Shown piece by piece: positions 8,608 to 17,566 of a DNA stretch of 64,000 nucleotides. Each line of letters starts with the position of its first letter. Within the stretch, counting starts at the first letter, position 1. The translations under genes and the position numbers were made by a program. The DNA is from Saprospiraceae bacterium (GTDB lineage Bacteria > Bacteroidota > Bacteroidia > Chitinophagales > Saprospiraceae), in assembly GCA_016718205.1 (NCBI GenBank), contig JADKEB010000002.1:14734-78733 (forward strand). Reading direction: 5' to 3'. Under the pieces are notes generated by a model. The model was given only the letters and a program-made list of their open reading frames with translations. It did no database searches and was not told the DNA's origin.

Positions 8608-9375
8608 TTAAGTATTCAATTTCACAAAACCACCATCGATAGGATAATCACATCCGGTGATAAATCCGGCTTCGTCACTGCAAAGATACAGAGCGAGATG
8701 AGCTACCTCTTCCGGTGTACCCATGCGCCCGATGGGTTGTGATTTTGCAAGTTTGTCATACATTTCTGCTTTGTTGTCGGGGTAATTTTTGTTTAAGAAT
8801 CCTTCGACAAAAGGAGTATATACCCTTGCCGGTGATATGGAGTTGCATCTGATGTTGTCCTTGATATAGTCTTTGGCTGTGGATAAAGTCATTGCTGATA
8901 CTGCGCCTTTGGACATTGAATATGCAAACCTGTCTGATAAGCCCACCAAAGCACCTATGCTGGACATATTGAGGATGACGCCACCGCCATGTGTTTTCAT
9001 ATGTGGTATGGATGCTTTCAGACAGTTGTACACACCTTTGACATTGACATTCATTATCCTGTCAAAATCATCTTCTGAGGTGCTTTCGACTGTGCCTACA
9101 TGAGCAATCCCGGCATTATTAACCAAAATGTCAGTTCTTCCTATTTTTTCAAATACAGACAGCACGGCTTTTTGATCAGCGACATTACATGTTTGGATGG
9201 TACACTGACCTCCTGCATTTTCTATTTGTTTTTTTGTCTCAGCACCTGACTCAGCAGATAAATCGAGAATATGAACCCTTGCTCCTTGCTTTGCAAATAA
9301 GACAGCGATGGCCTGACCTATACCACTGCCACCTCCTGTGATTACTGCCACCTTATCTTTCAGACTAAACATCAT
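8608..9375 (-). CDS. SDR oxidoreductase, probable 2-keto-3-deoxy-L-fuconate dehydrogenase
   Basis: 255 residues with TGGGSGIGQA (14-23), NNAGIAHVG (about 87), catalytic Ser in NMSSIGALVG and the full YSMSK motif, ending GCDYPIDGGF. A classical NAD-dependent SDR. In the fucose pathway it would oxidise the C4 hydroxyl of 2-keto-3-deoxy-L-fuconate, producing the diketo acid taken by the neighbouring FAH-family enzyme. It lies 41 bp upstream of that gene in the same cluster. Two Met codons occur at the start (9375 and 9372); either is possible. Confidence 0.83.
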   Translation of the reverse strand: MMFSLKDKVAVITGGGSGIGQAIAVLFAKQGARVHILDLSAESGAETKKQIENAGGQCTIQTCNVADQKAVLSVFEKIGRTDILVNNAGIAHVGTVESTSEDDFDRIMNVNVKGVYNCLKASIPHMKTHGGGVILNMSSIGALVGLSDRFAYSMSKGAVSAMTLSTAKDYIKDNIRCNSISPARVYTPFVEGFLNKNYPDNKAEMYDKLAKSQPIGRMGTPEEVAHLALYLCSDEAGFITGCDYPIDGGFVKLNT

Positions 9376-9420
9376 TTTTATATTTCTAATTTTTTCAAAA
9401 ACTTTACGATTAAATTCTAC

Positions 9421-11085
9421 CTATAAATTCACTCCTTTCCTCCACGGTATAAAATCATCCTGGCCCAATAATTCTGCCTTTGTGAGATAATCACCTGAGG
9501 CCAAACCTATGAGATATTCCAGCATGGCTTCTCCATTTTCGGCAATTGTTTCCTCACCGGAGATAATACTACCTGAATCAAAATCAATGATGTCCGGCAT
9601 TTTTCCAGCCAGACGGGTATTGGTAGAAACCTTAGCTGTCGGTGTGATGGCATTTCCTGTTGGAGTTCCGAGTCCTGTAGTAAACACAATCAGATTGGCA
9701 CCTGATACAGCCATACCTGTAGTGGCAAGGACATCATTTCCAGGAGTACAGAGCAAATGTAAACCTCCGTTTTTTGGCAACTCAGTATACCGCAATACCC
9801 CGGCCACCGAGGCATTTCCTCCTTTTTTTGCAGCTCCTGCTGATTTGATGGCATCGGTGATTAGGCCGTCCTTTATATTACCTTTTGATGGATTCATGTC
9901 AAAGCCTGAGCCCTGTGATTTTGCTTCATCGTTATATGTATCCATGAGGTAGATAAACTTTTCAGCATCTTCTGCCTTCTCACACCGATTGATAAGATCC
10001 TGCTCCACACCACATAGCTCAGGAAACTCAGCGAGTAATGTCGTACCACCCAGAGCCACCAAAATGTCTGATGCATTACCAAGAGCCGGGTTGGCAGAAA
10101 TGCCTGAAAATCCATCAGATCCGCCACATTTTAAACCGAGATTGATTTTAGAAAGTGGTGCTGGTTTGCGTTCGATGTTATTGATTTCTATGAGGCCTTT
10201 GAATGTATCCCTTATGGCAGCACTCATGAGAGCATGCTCTGTCCCATAAGTTTGCTGATTAAAGTACAGTAACGGTTTTTCAAAGTGACTGCTTCTGTCT
10301 TTAATTGCTGCCTGGAGATCTTCGATTTGGGTTTTTTGACAACCGAGACTCAGGACGGTTATACCTGCTACATTGGGATTGATACACATTCCTGCAAAAA
10401 CTTCGGCCAACAACTGACAGTCCTCATTGGTACCGCCACAACCCATTTCGTGGGTCAGAAACTTTATTCCATCCACATTGGGAAAAATAGGGTTTCTGAC
10501 TGTTGGTTTGTTTTGGTCTTCGTCAAATGTAAGATGGTCAATTTCTGTGCTTTTTCCATTTTTATGCAGGTCGAGCAATTGTCTGACCTGAAGACGATAC
10601 TTTTCAGGTTGCGCAAATCCCAACTCTCTTTCGAAAGCATCTTTCAGCATCATGATGTTGCGGTTTTCGCAAAAGACGAGGGGAATGACCAGCCAAAAAT
10701 TTCGGGTTCCTACTTTTCCATCACTGCGATGATATCCGTTGAATGTTCTATTTTTCCATTTGGTGATATCCGGTTGTATCCAATCTGTCTTTTGACCACG
10801 GTTTGATATACTATAAGGCTCAGCATCATGCTTTAAATTGGATGTAGATATCCACTCACCCTGAGCAATGGGCTGGATGGCTTTCCCAACAAGTACGCCA
10901 TACATAATAACATCGTCGCCGATATTAAGTGACTTTATAGAAAATTTATGTTTTGCTTCGATATCCTGAGCTAAAACCAAAAGGTTTCCATTGTGTGTAA
11001 TGGTTGTTCCCTTTGGCAGATCCTTCAATGCTACCAGAACATTATCATCAGGGTGGAGGTGTGCTATTGTTTTCTTTTCTGACAT
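9421..11085 (-). CDS. UxaA-family dehydratase, probable L-fuconate dehydratase
   Basis: 554 residues, the length of fused altronate dehydratases. Residues 1-95 form the SAF domain (LHPDDNVLVALKDLPKGTT). The catalytic part carries YHRSDGKVGTRNFW, HEMGCGG, LSLGCQ and LGLKCGGSDGFSG, whose Cys residues bind iron. UxaA normally dehydrates D-altronate. In this cluster no altronate pathway gene is present, whereas the step from L-fuconate to 2-keto-3-deoxy-L-fuconate has no other candidate, so I infer fuconate dehydratase activity. The stop of the upstream oxidase gene is only 5 bp away. Confidence 0.83.
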   Translation of the reverse strand: MSEKKTIAHLHPDDNVLVALKDLPKGTTITHNGNLLVLAQDIEAKHKFSIKSLNIGDDVIMYGVLVGKAIQPIAQGEWISTSNLKHDAEPYSISNRGQKTDWIQPDITKWKNRTFNGYHRSDGKVGTRNFWLVIPLVFCENRNIMMLKDAFERELGFAQPEKYRLQVRQLLDLHKNGKSTEIDHLTFDEDQNKPTVRNPIFPNVDGIKFLTHEMGCGGTNEDCQLLAEVFAGMCINPNVAGITVLSLGCQKTQIEDLQAAIKDRSSHFEKPLLYFNQQTYGTEHALMSAAIRDTFKGLIEINNIERKPAPLSKINLGLKCGGSDGFSGISANPALGNASDILVALGGTTLLAEFPELCGVEQDLINRCEKAEDAEKFIYLMDTYNDEAKSQGSGFDMNPSKGNIKDGLITDAIKSAGAAKKGGNASVAGVLRYTELPKNGGLHLLCTPGNDVLATTGMAVSGANLIVFTTGLGTPTGNAITPTAKVSTNTRLAGKMPDIIDFDSGSIISGEETIAENGEAMLEYLIGLASGDYLTKAELLGQDDFIPWRKGVNL

Positions 11086-11090
11086 ACTCG

Positions 11091-12242
11091 TTATTTTTTG
11101 ATGAGGTGATTGGGAAGATCAAACACTTCAGCACTGCAGACCTGTTCCATCACTTGTTTTAGTTGCGTTTTTAGAATATTGATCATATGGTCACCACCTT
11201 CAGTACCCAGTGCTGATACAGCATACATAAAGGTTCTGCCAAGGAATGTAAAATCTGCACCGCAAGCCAGAGTACGTGCTATATCAGGTCCTGAACGCAA
11301 TCCGCTGTCCATCATGATGGATAGTTTATCCTTGAACTTGTCCACAATTGGGGACAATGATTTAATAGAAGATTGACCGGCATCCAGTTGTCTTCCTCCG
11401 TGATTGGAGACAATGATTCCGTCAAAGCCCAATCGTATAGCCATCTCTGTATCCTGCTCGCTGGCCACACCTTTGAGTACAAGATTGCCTTTCCACATAT
11501 CTCTGATGGGGGCGATTTTTTCTTCATTGACACGTCCTGAAAAAGTAGCATTCATGTATGCTCCGAGTTGGGCCATGTTCAGACCCTTAGGCATGTATTT
11601 TTTCATTATGGCAAATTCGGGTTGTCCGTGTATGATCGTATTGATGGCCCAGTTGGGACGACCCATTACCTGCAACATATTGGCCAGAGTCATTCTGGGA
11701 GGCATCGCCAGGCCATTGCGAATATCTCTTGGTCTGAAGCCAAAAGTAGGCACATCACATAGTACACATAGCGTTTTACAGCCTGCTTCTGAGGCTCTTT
11801 TCAGTATATCATCTCGTAAACTGTTATCAGCAGGATGATAGAGTTGAAACCAAAACTTGCCTTCTGTGATTTCTCCTATACGTTCGATGCTTGAAGTGGT
11901 CACTGTACTCAGTACAAAGGGAATATTATGTTTGAAAGCCGCTTTTGCAAGGATTTCCGCAGCATTGGGCCACATCAATCCCTGAAGCCCTACAGGTGCA
12001 ATGCCAAAGGGGGCATCATATGTCACACCAAAGAGATCAGTTTTTAAGTTTGATTCAGTATGCGGACTGAGGTAATGTGGCTTAAGTTCCACTTCTCTTA
12101 GTTCTGAAGTGTTTTTGTGAAGATTGACATCCTCATTGCAGCCTCCGTCGAGATATTCGAATGCAAAACGAGGGATGCGTGCCTTCGCTCGTTTTCTGAG
12201 GTCGTCTATGCCCGGGTAGTTTGTATTGTATGGTGGATTCAT
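11091..12242 (-). CDS. FMN-dependent alpha-hydroxyacid oxidase/L-lactate dehydrogenase
   Basis: About 383 residues. The FMN-type TIM barrel is shown by RIPRFAFEYLDGGCNEDVN near the N-terminus, APFGIAPVGLQGLMWP, FQLYHP and IVSNHGGRQLD with the active-site His, then DSGLRSGPDIARTLACGAD. This family oxidises L-lactate or glycolate. Because fucose cleavage releases L-lactate, the likely role is converting it to pyruvate. I chose the Met at 12242 (MNPPYNTNYPGID), since eight further upstream codons are not family-like. It lies between the sulfatase and dehydratase genes in the fucose cluster. Confidence 0.85.
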   Translation of the reverse strand: MNPPYNTNYPGIDDLRKRAKARIPRFAFEYLDGGCNEDVNLHKNTSELREVELKPHYLSPHTESNLKTDLFGVTYDAPFGIAPVGLQGLMWPNAAEILAKAAFKHNIPFVLSTVTTSSIERIGEITEGKFWFQLYHPADNSLRDDILKRASEAGCKTLCVLCDVPTFGFRPRDIRNGLAMPPRMTLANMLQVMGRPNWAINTIIHGQPEFAIMKKYMPKGLNMAQLGAYMNATFSGRVNEEKIAPIRDMWKGNLVLKGVASEQDTEMAIRLGFDGIIVSNHGGRQLDAGQSSIKSLSPIVDKFKDKLSIMMDSGLRSGPDIARTLACGADFTFLGRTFMYAVSALGTEGGDHMINILKTQLKQVMEQVCSAEVFDLPNHLIKK

Positions 12243-12285
12243 AATTTTTGTAAATTTTAAAAACAATTATCTAAAATATTCAAAT

Positions 12286-13722
12286 TTATTTGCTCTTCTT
12301 TCTACCCCAATCAGGTTTATCAATATCCAGTTCATCCCTGTAAAAAATCATTTCCTTTTTTAAAATATCTGTCAATTCGATTTCCTTTTTTTGAAACTGC
12401 GGTTTTCCTGCTAAATTATTTGTTTCATACTGATCCTGATTGAGATTAAATAATTGGGTGTGTTCTGCACCATCCACACTATATTTGATCAACTTCCAAT
12501 TATCATTGGTGCGTACGGCCAGCTGAATATCCCTGTATTTGTAATAAATATTCTCTCTGAAGACTTTATTTGGATTTGCTACGGCTTCCATTAGGTTTTT
12601 ACCTTCGCTGGAAACAGGTTTTTTTAGGTTCAGATAGCTGCAAACCGTAGGAAATATATCTGAAAGGGAGGCCAAAGCCTGGTTTTTTTGATTTTGTGGA
12701 ATTTTTGGACCTTTTAAGATTAAAGGCACCCTCATACTATGATCATACACACTTTGTTTACCGATCAACCCATGCTGACCGACTGCCAGCCCGTTATCTC
12801 CGGCAAAAATAACCAAAGTATTTTTATCCAGGCCATTGGTTTTCAAAGCATCCAGGATACGTCCGATTTGAGCATCCACCTCACTGATCATACCATAATA
12901 CAAGGCAATTTCATTTTTTATGATTTCAGCCGTCCGTGGCACTGGCAATAATTTTTCATCCCGAACTTCCATTTCGCCATTGTCAAAAGGATGTTTTGGC
13001 AAAAAGTTTTTTGGTAGCGGAATTTTATCAGCATCATACATCTTGTCAAAAGGTGGCGGTGGCGTGCGAGGGTCATGAGGAGAAGTAAAAGCTACATAAG
13101 CAAAAAAGGGTTGTTGAGCATCCTTGTTTTTGTTCAAATAGGCTATTGCTGCATCGGCAAACATGGTGCTGGAATATTTTTCCGCCTTGAACTGTTCAGT
13201 TTTGAGATATTGACCGTTTGGATCAAAATGATACATTAAGGTATTTTCGTGACCTCCATCTTTAGGAAAATTCATTCCTCCAAAAAAGATATTGTCACCA
13301 GCTTCAAATGATCTGATAAATGATTCTTTGTCATTGTGCCACTTGCCTGTGGCAAATGTTTGATATCCATGGGCTTTAAGATGCTCAGGCATCATGGTGA
13401 TTTCAGCCGAAATCATATCTGCACCTCCCTTGAGACTATTTAAATAAAGACCTGTCATGATACCTGCACGACTTACTACACACAATGCACCATGTTTGCC
13501 ACCCAGACAACTTGCTCTGGTAAAAGCAGTACCTTCTTTGACCAACCTGTCTATATTTGGTGTTTTAATGGTTTTGTTGCCTAATGCACCAATGGTATTG
13601 TAGCTGTGATCGTCAGTAAAAAGTATTAGAATATTTGGCTTATTTTGTGCAAAAAGGCTGTTGTTGGTCAGAAAAACTGAAGTCCAGAGTAAAATAAGTA
13701 AATAATTTTTTTTTGTCATCAA
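12286..13722 (-). CDS. Secreted sulfatase of the fucose cluster
   Basis: 478 residues with a signal peptide (1-25, ending SLFAQ). Metal ligands are in ILFTDDHSYN (Asp37, Asp38) and FAGDNGLAVGQHG. The formylglycine site is Cys81 in ALCVVSRAGIMTG. This reads C-V-V-S-R, whereas the usual motif is C-x-P/A-x-R, so the third position is unusual. Likely a periplasmic or surface enzyme removing sulfate from fucose-containing polysaccharide, which then feeds the adjacent pathway. It is separated from the mutarotase gene by 20 bp. Maturation requires a formylglycine-generating enzyme not seen in the window. Confidence 0.87.
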   Translation of the reverse strand: MMTKKNYLLILLWTSVFLTNNSLFAQNKPNILILFTDDHSYNTIGALGNKTIKTPNIDRLVKEGTAFTRASCLGGKHGALCVVSRAGIMTGLYLNSLKGGADMISAEITMMPEHLKAHGYQTFATGKWHNDKESFIRSFEAGDNIFFGGMNFPKDGGHENTLMYHFDPNGQYLKTEQFKAEKYSSTMFADAAIAYLNKNKDAQQPFFAYVAFTSPHDPRTPPPPFDKMYDADKIPLPKNFLPKHPFDNGEMEVRDEKLLPVPRTAEIIKNEIALYYGMISEVDAQIGRILDALKTNGLDKNTLVIFAGDNGLAVGQHGLIGKQSVYDHSMRVPLILKGPKIPQNQKNQALASLSDIFPTVCSYLNLKKPVSSEGKNLMEAVANPNKVFRENIYYKYRDIQLAVRTNDNWKLIKYSVDGAEHTQLFNLNQDQYETNNLAGKPQFQKKEIELTDILKKEMIFYRDELDIDKPDWGRKKSK

Positions 13723-13742
13723 TGATATAGTATAAAGGAGAA

Positions 13743-14072
13743 TTAAAGCTGAAAAATTCTATTCATAAAAATCCATTTTTCGCCTTCTTTGGCTTCTTTT
13801 AATGGTTTTTGGAATTTCCACATGAGCGTCTCCCAAGCCTGTACATCCGGATTGTCAGCATCCATCCTGCCTTTTTTCTCAAAGGTAAAATCATCATTGG
13901 CTTCGAGAATCATAAAGAGCCGGCTACCGATGCGATAAATTTCAAGATTGGCGATGCCTGAGTCCCTGATACTTTTATCTATGGCTTCTGGTATCCGTTC
14001 ATGATATCGCTCATATTCGGCAATGAGTTGAGGATCATCCATGAGATCTAAGGCGAGGCAAAAACGTTGCAT
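13743..14072 (-). CDS. L-rhamnose/L-fucose mutarotase family protein
   Basis: 109 residues, the usual length of the RhaM/DUF718 family. Recognisable are FCLALDLMDDPQLIAEYERY with YHERIPEA, the IYRIGSRLFMILEANDDF strand pair and the C-terminal MWKFQKPL/EGEKWIFMNRIF. The enzyme interconverts alpha and beta anomers of 6-deoxy sugars. As first gene of the fucose cluster it probably supplies the anomer used by fucose dehydrogenase. A minus-strand TATCTTTA box just upstream (14081-14088) could be the promoter; no convincing -33 box. Confidence 0.85.
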   Translation of the reverse strand: MQRFCLALDLMDDPQLIAEYERYHERIPEAIDKSIRDSGIANLEIYRIGSRLFMILEANDDFTFEKKGRMDADNPDVQAWETLMWKFQKPLKEAKEGEKWIFMNRIFQL

Positions 14073-14214
14073 TTTTTTTGGTTGTAAAGATAAATATTTT
14101 TATTGTTTATTTGTATATTGCTAATTGATGTTTCGGATGTGTTATATTTAAGTCTCATTTCCATATTTTACTTTAGTTGAAATTTTATTTGTAGTTACAT
14201 TGGTTTTACTTCTT

Positions 14215-14240
14215 TTTCTTTTGTCTTAATACAAAAGAAA
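14215..14240. repeat. Perfect 10-bp stem hairpin upstream of the fucose cluster
   Basis: TTTCTTTTGT and ACAAAAGAAA pair perfectly around a 6-nt loop, followed by a CG-rich segment (CCGTCGCGGCGG). I know similar sequences as interspersed intergenic hairpins in Bacteroidota. No gene is seen between 14073 and 14396. Confidence 0.5.
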
Positions 14241-14396
14241 CATCCGTCGCGGCGGACAAGACTTTTCATTTTCTTAACGCCAAAATTTTAAAAAATTTGC
14301 TAAACAGAAAAAACTCGCCTTAATCATTTGTGATTCGTAAGTACTCAATAAAAGGTATAAAAGAAATGAACAAAGAAATACAAGATATATAGTGCA

Positions 14397-15133
14397 TTAA
14401 TATTTAAAGATAGGCCGTATGGAGATAGACAATCCAATCCTGATTATCAACCGAATAACCTCGTATCATCTGATTTTTTAGATCAACTTTCATCCTGGTT
14501 TTTGTCTGATCGTTTAAGGCGGCTTATGCTAGGTTATGCAAAAGCCATTAATAAACAGCAACAAAGAACAGGAAGTCTTCTTCAAAAAGGATTCAGAAGG
14601 AAAAATATACCTGATATTCTTAGAGTATGTTTAAACTTTTATCATTTGGCTCCAAGTGGCAAATTTTGTTTTAGCCTGCGTTATATTTTTCGCCGTACCG
14701 CGTCAAGCTACGCTTGAACTTCCGGCTATATTCAGTATTCGCTGCGAGCAGCTGCTCGCAGTTCCTTCTTTATTGAGTAAAGTATTTTACTCAATTCTCG
14801 TCACAGACGAGACCATTCAGTCATCTTGTCTAAAATTAAATTTCCTCGCTTTCGCTCAAACATAAAAGTTAAACATACTCTACATGAGAAAAAAATGGTT
14901 TTATGGTATATCCATCACAATCCAATCCACCATTTTTATACAGATCATTATGATGGGTATAAATGGAGCAGTTATCATGCATTTTATCTACTACAAAAAC
15001 AAGAATTAGCAGAGACTTAGTTATTGAATGGTTTGAAGATTTGAATGAGTTTTTAAAGTCTGGTGAAGAATATAAAATTTTAAAAAAATCCTATAATTGG
15101 ATGTTGAAGAGTATTAATAATTATTATCTATGA
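14397..15133 (+). pseudogene. REP-associated tyrosine (Y1/IS200-like) transposase relic, split by a MITE
   Basis: The left part reads FKDRPYGDRQSNPDYQP then YAKAINKQQQRTGSLLQKGF, the conserved middle of RAYT transposases. The right part reads VLWYIHHNPIHHFYTDHY and DGYKWSSYHAF, the conserved C-terminal region, and ends SYNWMLKSINNYYL before a stop at 15131. A 262-bp MITE (14621-14882) separates them. A further single-base shift lies near 15015 (ELAET-stop versus DLVIEWFEDL). The N-terminal HUH part is not recognisable, so the gene is dead. Confidence 0.8.
14621..14882. mobile_element. MITE copy 1 (262 bp), inserted in the RAYT relic
   Basis: Ends are inverted repeats: GAGTATGTTTAAACTTTTAT at the left and the complement of GAGTATGTTTAACTTTTAT at the right, each bordered by TA, as expected for a TA-targeting (Tc1/mariner or IS630-like) element. 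Subterminal sequence TCATTTGGCTCC and right-hand GAGACCATTCAGTCATCTTG recur in the copy at 38607-38913. The interior has the 20-bp perfect palindrome CTGCGAGCAGCTGCTCGCAG. It codes for nothing. Confidence 0.82.
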
Positions 15134-15176
15134 AATCAAGATTAATATATACCTTTACAATACTAAATCACCATTT

Positions 15177-17030
15177 ATGAAAAGGTTTCTCATCATTGTA
15201 GCTTTTAGCTGCTTACACGGCTTTTTATTTGGTCAATCTTTCAATAATTTTCCAGTACAAACCCAAAAACCGCCCCTGCACGGAAAACACTGGATGGCTA
15301 TCACCGGAAAACCTCTTGCCGCGACGGCGGGTGCCATGATTTTTTCAAAAGGCGGCAATGCTGTAGATGCATCATGCGCGATGCTGGCAGCTACGTGTAC
15401 CATGTGGGACGTGCTCAGTTGGGGCGGAGAATTGCAAGGTCTGATCTATCATCCCAAAACCAAAAAAGTCATAGCTATCAATGGATTGGGTGTTGCTCCT
15501 GCAGCTGCTACTGTCGAATTTTATAAATCCAAGGGATATGACAGATTTCCACCGGAGTTTGGGCCGCTTGCGGCTGTTACACCCGGCATTCCTGGAGGAT
15601 TGATGACTGTACTTGCAGAGTATGGGACTATGAGCCTGAAAGATGTGCTGGCACCGGCCATGCAACTGGCGGTAGGATATCCTATCGAAGCCCAAACCGC
15701 CAATGCCATAGAAAGGGGTAAAAACGAAATCAAAAAATGGCCTTATTCATCCAAGGTATTTTTAACCCATCCAGGTGCCAAAAGAGAAGCTCCCGTCGGT
15801 GGCGAGATATTTGCACAAAAGGACTTGCTGGCCACCTTAACAAAACTTGTAGAAACTGAAGCAGAAGCACTCCGCAAAGGAAAATCCAGAAAAGAAGCCA
15901 TCATGGCCGCCAATGACAGATTTTACAAAGGGGATATCGCTGCTGAAATAGCACGTGGCACTCAAGAACAAGGTGGCATCATCACCGTATCTGATCTGTC
16001 CAACTGGAAAGTAAAAATCGAAGAGCCAATGATGACGACATACAAAGGAATAGAAGTCTATAAACTTCAGCAGTGGACACAGGGACCGGTCATGCTTCAA
16101 ACCCTCAATATGCTCGAAAATTTTGACTTGAAATCCATGGGGTACAATACTTCAAGATACATCCACACGCTTTATCAAACGATGAATCTTTCATTTGCAG
16201 ACAGGGACTTTTACTACGGTGATCCGGATTTTGAACCAAAAGAACCTATGGAAACGCTGCTTTCAAAAGAATATGCCATGGACAGGATAAAAAATATCAA
16301 CTGGCACAAAAATGATGCTGATGCTGTTCCCGGCGATCCATACAAATTTGAAGGAAAAGTCAATCCTTTCAGCAAATACCTTCCTTCAAAAAAAGATACC
16401 GTTGCAGCCTCCGGATCTGTGGATCAAAAATTTCTGGAAGAGTTTCAATCAGGAACTACTTCCGTTGTAGCAGCAGATAAGGAAGGCTGGGTAGTATCAT
16501 TCACCCCGAGTGGTGGCTGGGTGCCAGCATTTATAGCCGGAAATACAGGACTAGGACTTTCTCAGAGGATGCAATCTTTTGTACTCAACGAAAAAGATGG
16601 ACCTTACAATGTACTTCAGCCCGGCAAACGACCCAGGGTGACCCTTACGCCAAGCCTTGCCATGAAAGATGGCAAACCCTATCTGGCATTTGCTAAGCAG
16701 GCTGGTGACGAACAGGATCAGCTATTGATACAGTTTTTTCTCAATATGGTAGAATTTGGCATGACAGTACAGGAAGCTTGCGAAGCACCTTGTTTCAAGA
16801 CATATCAGATGTACTCTTCATTTGGCAAACACGAAAAAAGAGCCGGAGCGCTGACATTAAATGATGAAATGCCTCAATGGACAAGACAAGAGTTGAGAAG
16901 AATGGGGTATAACATCGATTATCAACCCAGAACAAGCGGCCCTGTCAACGCCATCTATTTTGACTGGGAACATGGCAGTTTTTGGGGTGGATCGAGCAAT
17001 CATGGTGAGGATTATGGCATAGGTTGGTAA
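15177..17030 (+). CDS. Gamma-glutamyltransferase family protein
   Basis: 617 residues. Residues 1-20 are a signal peptide (ending LFGQ), so the product is periplasmic or exported. The large-subunit signature GGNAVDASCAMLAA is at 59-72 and GGELQGLIYH at 83-92. The autoprocessing site is GTTSVVAAD, with Thr427 as the predicted nucleophile. Canonical enzymes read TTHxS there, so this belongs to a divergent branch whose substrate (glutathione, poly-gamma-glutamate or another amide) is uncertain. A TACCTTTA box (15150-15157) 20 bp before the start is a good promoter candidate. No operon partner. Confidence 0.86.
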   Translation: MKRFLIIVAFSCLHGFLFGQSFNNFPVQTQKPPLHGKHWMAITGKPLAATAGAMIFSKGGNAVDASCAMLAATCTMWDVLSWGGELQGLIYHPKTKKVIAINGLGVAPAAATVEFYKSKGYDRFPPEFGPLAAVTPGIPGGLMTVLAEYGTMSLKDVLAPAMQLAVGYPIEAQTANAIERGKNEIKKWPYSSKVFLTHPGAKREAPVGGEIFAQKDLLATLTKLVETEAEALRKGKSRKEAIMAANDRFYKGDIAAEIARGTQEQGGIITVSDLSNWKVKIEEPMMTTYKGIEVYKLQQWTQGPVMLQTLNMLENFDLKSMGYNTSRYIHTLYQTMNLSFADRDFYYGDPDFEPKEPMETLLSKEYAMDRIKNINWHKNDADAVPGDPYKFEGKVNPFSKYLPSKKDTVAASGSVDQKFLEEFQSGTTSVVAADKEGWVVSFTPSGGWVPAFIAGNTGLGLSQRMQSFVLNEKDGPYNVLQPGKRPRVTLTPSLAMKDGKPYLAFAKQAGDEQDQLLIQFFLNMVEFGMTVQEACEAPCFKTYQMYSSFGKHEKRAGALTLNDEMPQWTRQELRRMGYNIDYQPRTSGPVNAIYFDWEHGSFWGGSSNHGEDYGIGW

Positions 17031-17083
17031 ATTTTTGATTCGATCCAATCAGATATGCCTTAGTTGTTAAAAGGCAAACGATT

Positions 17084-17494
17084 TTAGTTTCCTTCCACAA
17101 TGGTGAGTTTGTCACCGAGTTTTTTACGGATTTCATCCGCCAATTGATGTATTTTTTGGACAATATCGGGATGCTGATCAGCTATGTTGTGTTGGTCACC
17201 GATGTCATTTTTCAAATCATACAACTCGGGGTTTTCCATTTTTATGGATTTTGGGTTCCCTGGCATTCCATCTTTTCCCTGTGGTTGGTCCAGAAGTGTG
17301 ATAAAAAGGCTGTAATTTTTAAGATATATAATTGTAAAGTCAGGAAAATACATCTTCCAGCCTTGATTCCTTATTGTCTGTAATTTTTTTTTACCATAAC
17401 AGAAGTAAAACGTCTCGCGCGGTGATGCTTTGGGTTTTCCTTTCAAAGCTGATATTACATTTAGGCCGTCTATAATGACAAATATGGATTTTAA
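17084..17494 (-). pseudogene. Arylsulfatase C-terminal fragment
   Basis: The open stretch, with a stop codon at its upstream end (17495-17497), reads IIDGLNVISALKGKPKASPR, then ETFYFCYGKKKLQTIRNQGW, then ENPELYDLKNDIGDQHNIAD and IRKKLGDKLTIVEGN. This is the end of a sulfatase, where the C-terminal domain contacts substrate. The catalytic N-terminal two thirds, including the formylglycine site, are absent. It lies between the gamma-glutamyltransferase-like gene and prfC, with no sign of a start. A relic of a deleted sulfatase gene. Confidence 0.78.
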
Positions 17495-17528
17495 TTAACT
17501 GAAATTTTAAGCCAACGCGCTTATTTTG

Positions 17529-17536
17529 TACTTTTG
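17529..17536 (+). promoter_or_regulatory. Promoter -7 box of prfC
   Basis: TACTTTTG matches the Bacteroidota TAnnTTTG box, 31 bp before the ATG at 17567. The -33 position, 19 bp upstream, reads TTTT. It supports the ATG start over the open TTG further upstream, which lies inside this box. Confidence 0.6.
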
Positions 17537-17566
17537 CGGGCTTTGCAAAGCAAATGCAACCATCAT

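Noticed and set aside
10285..10806. 173-codon open frame on the plus strand
   Set aside because: Entirely antisense to the well-supported UxaA-type dehydratase; no family motif or promoter.
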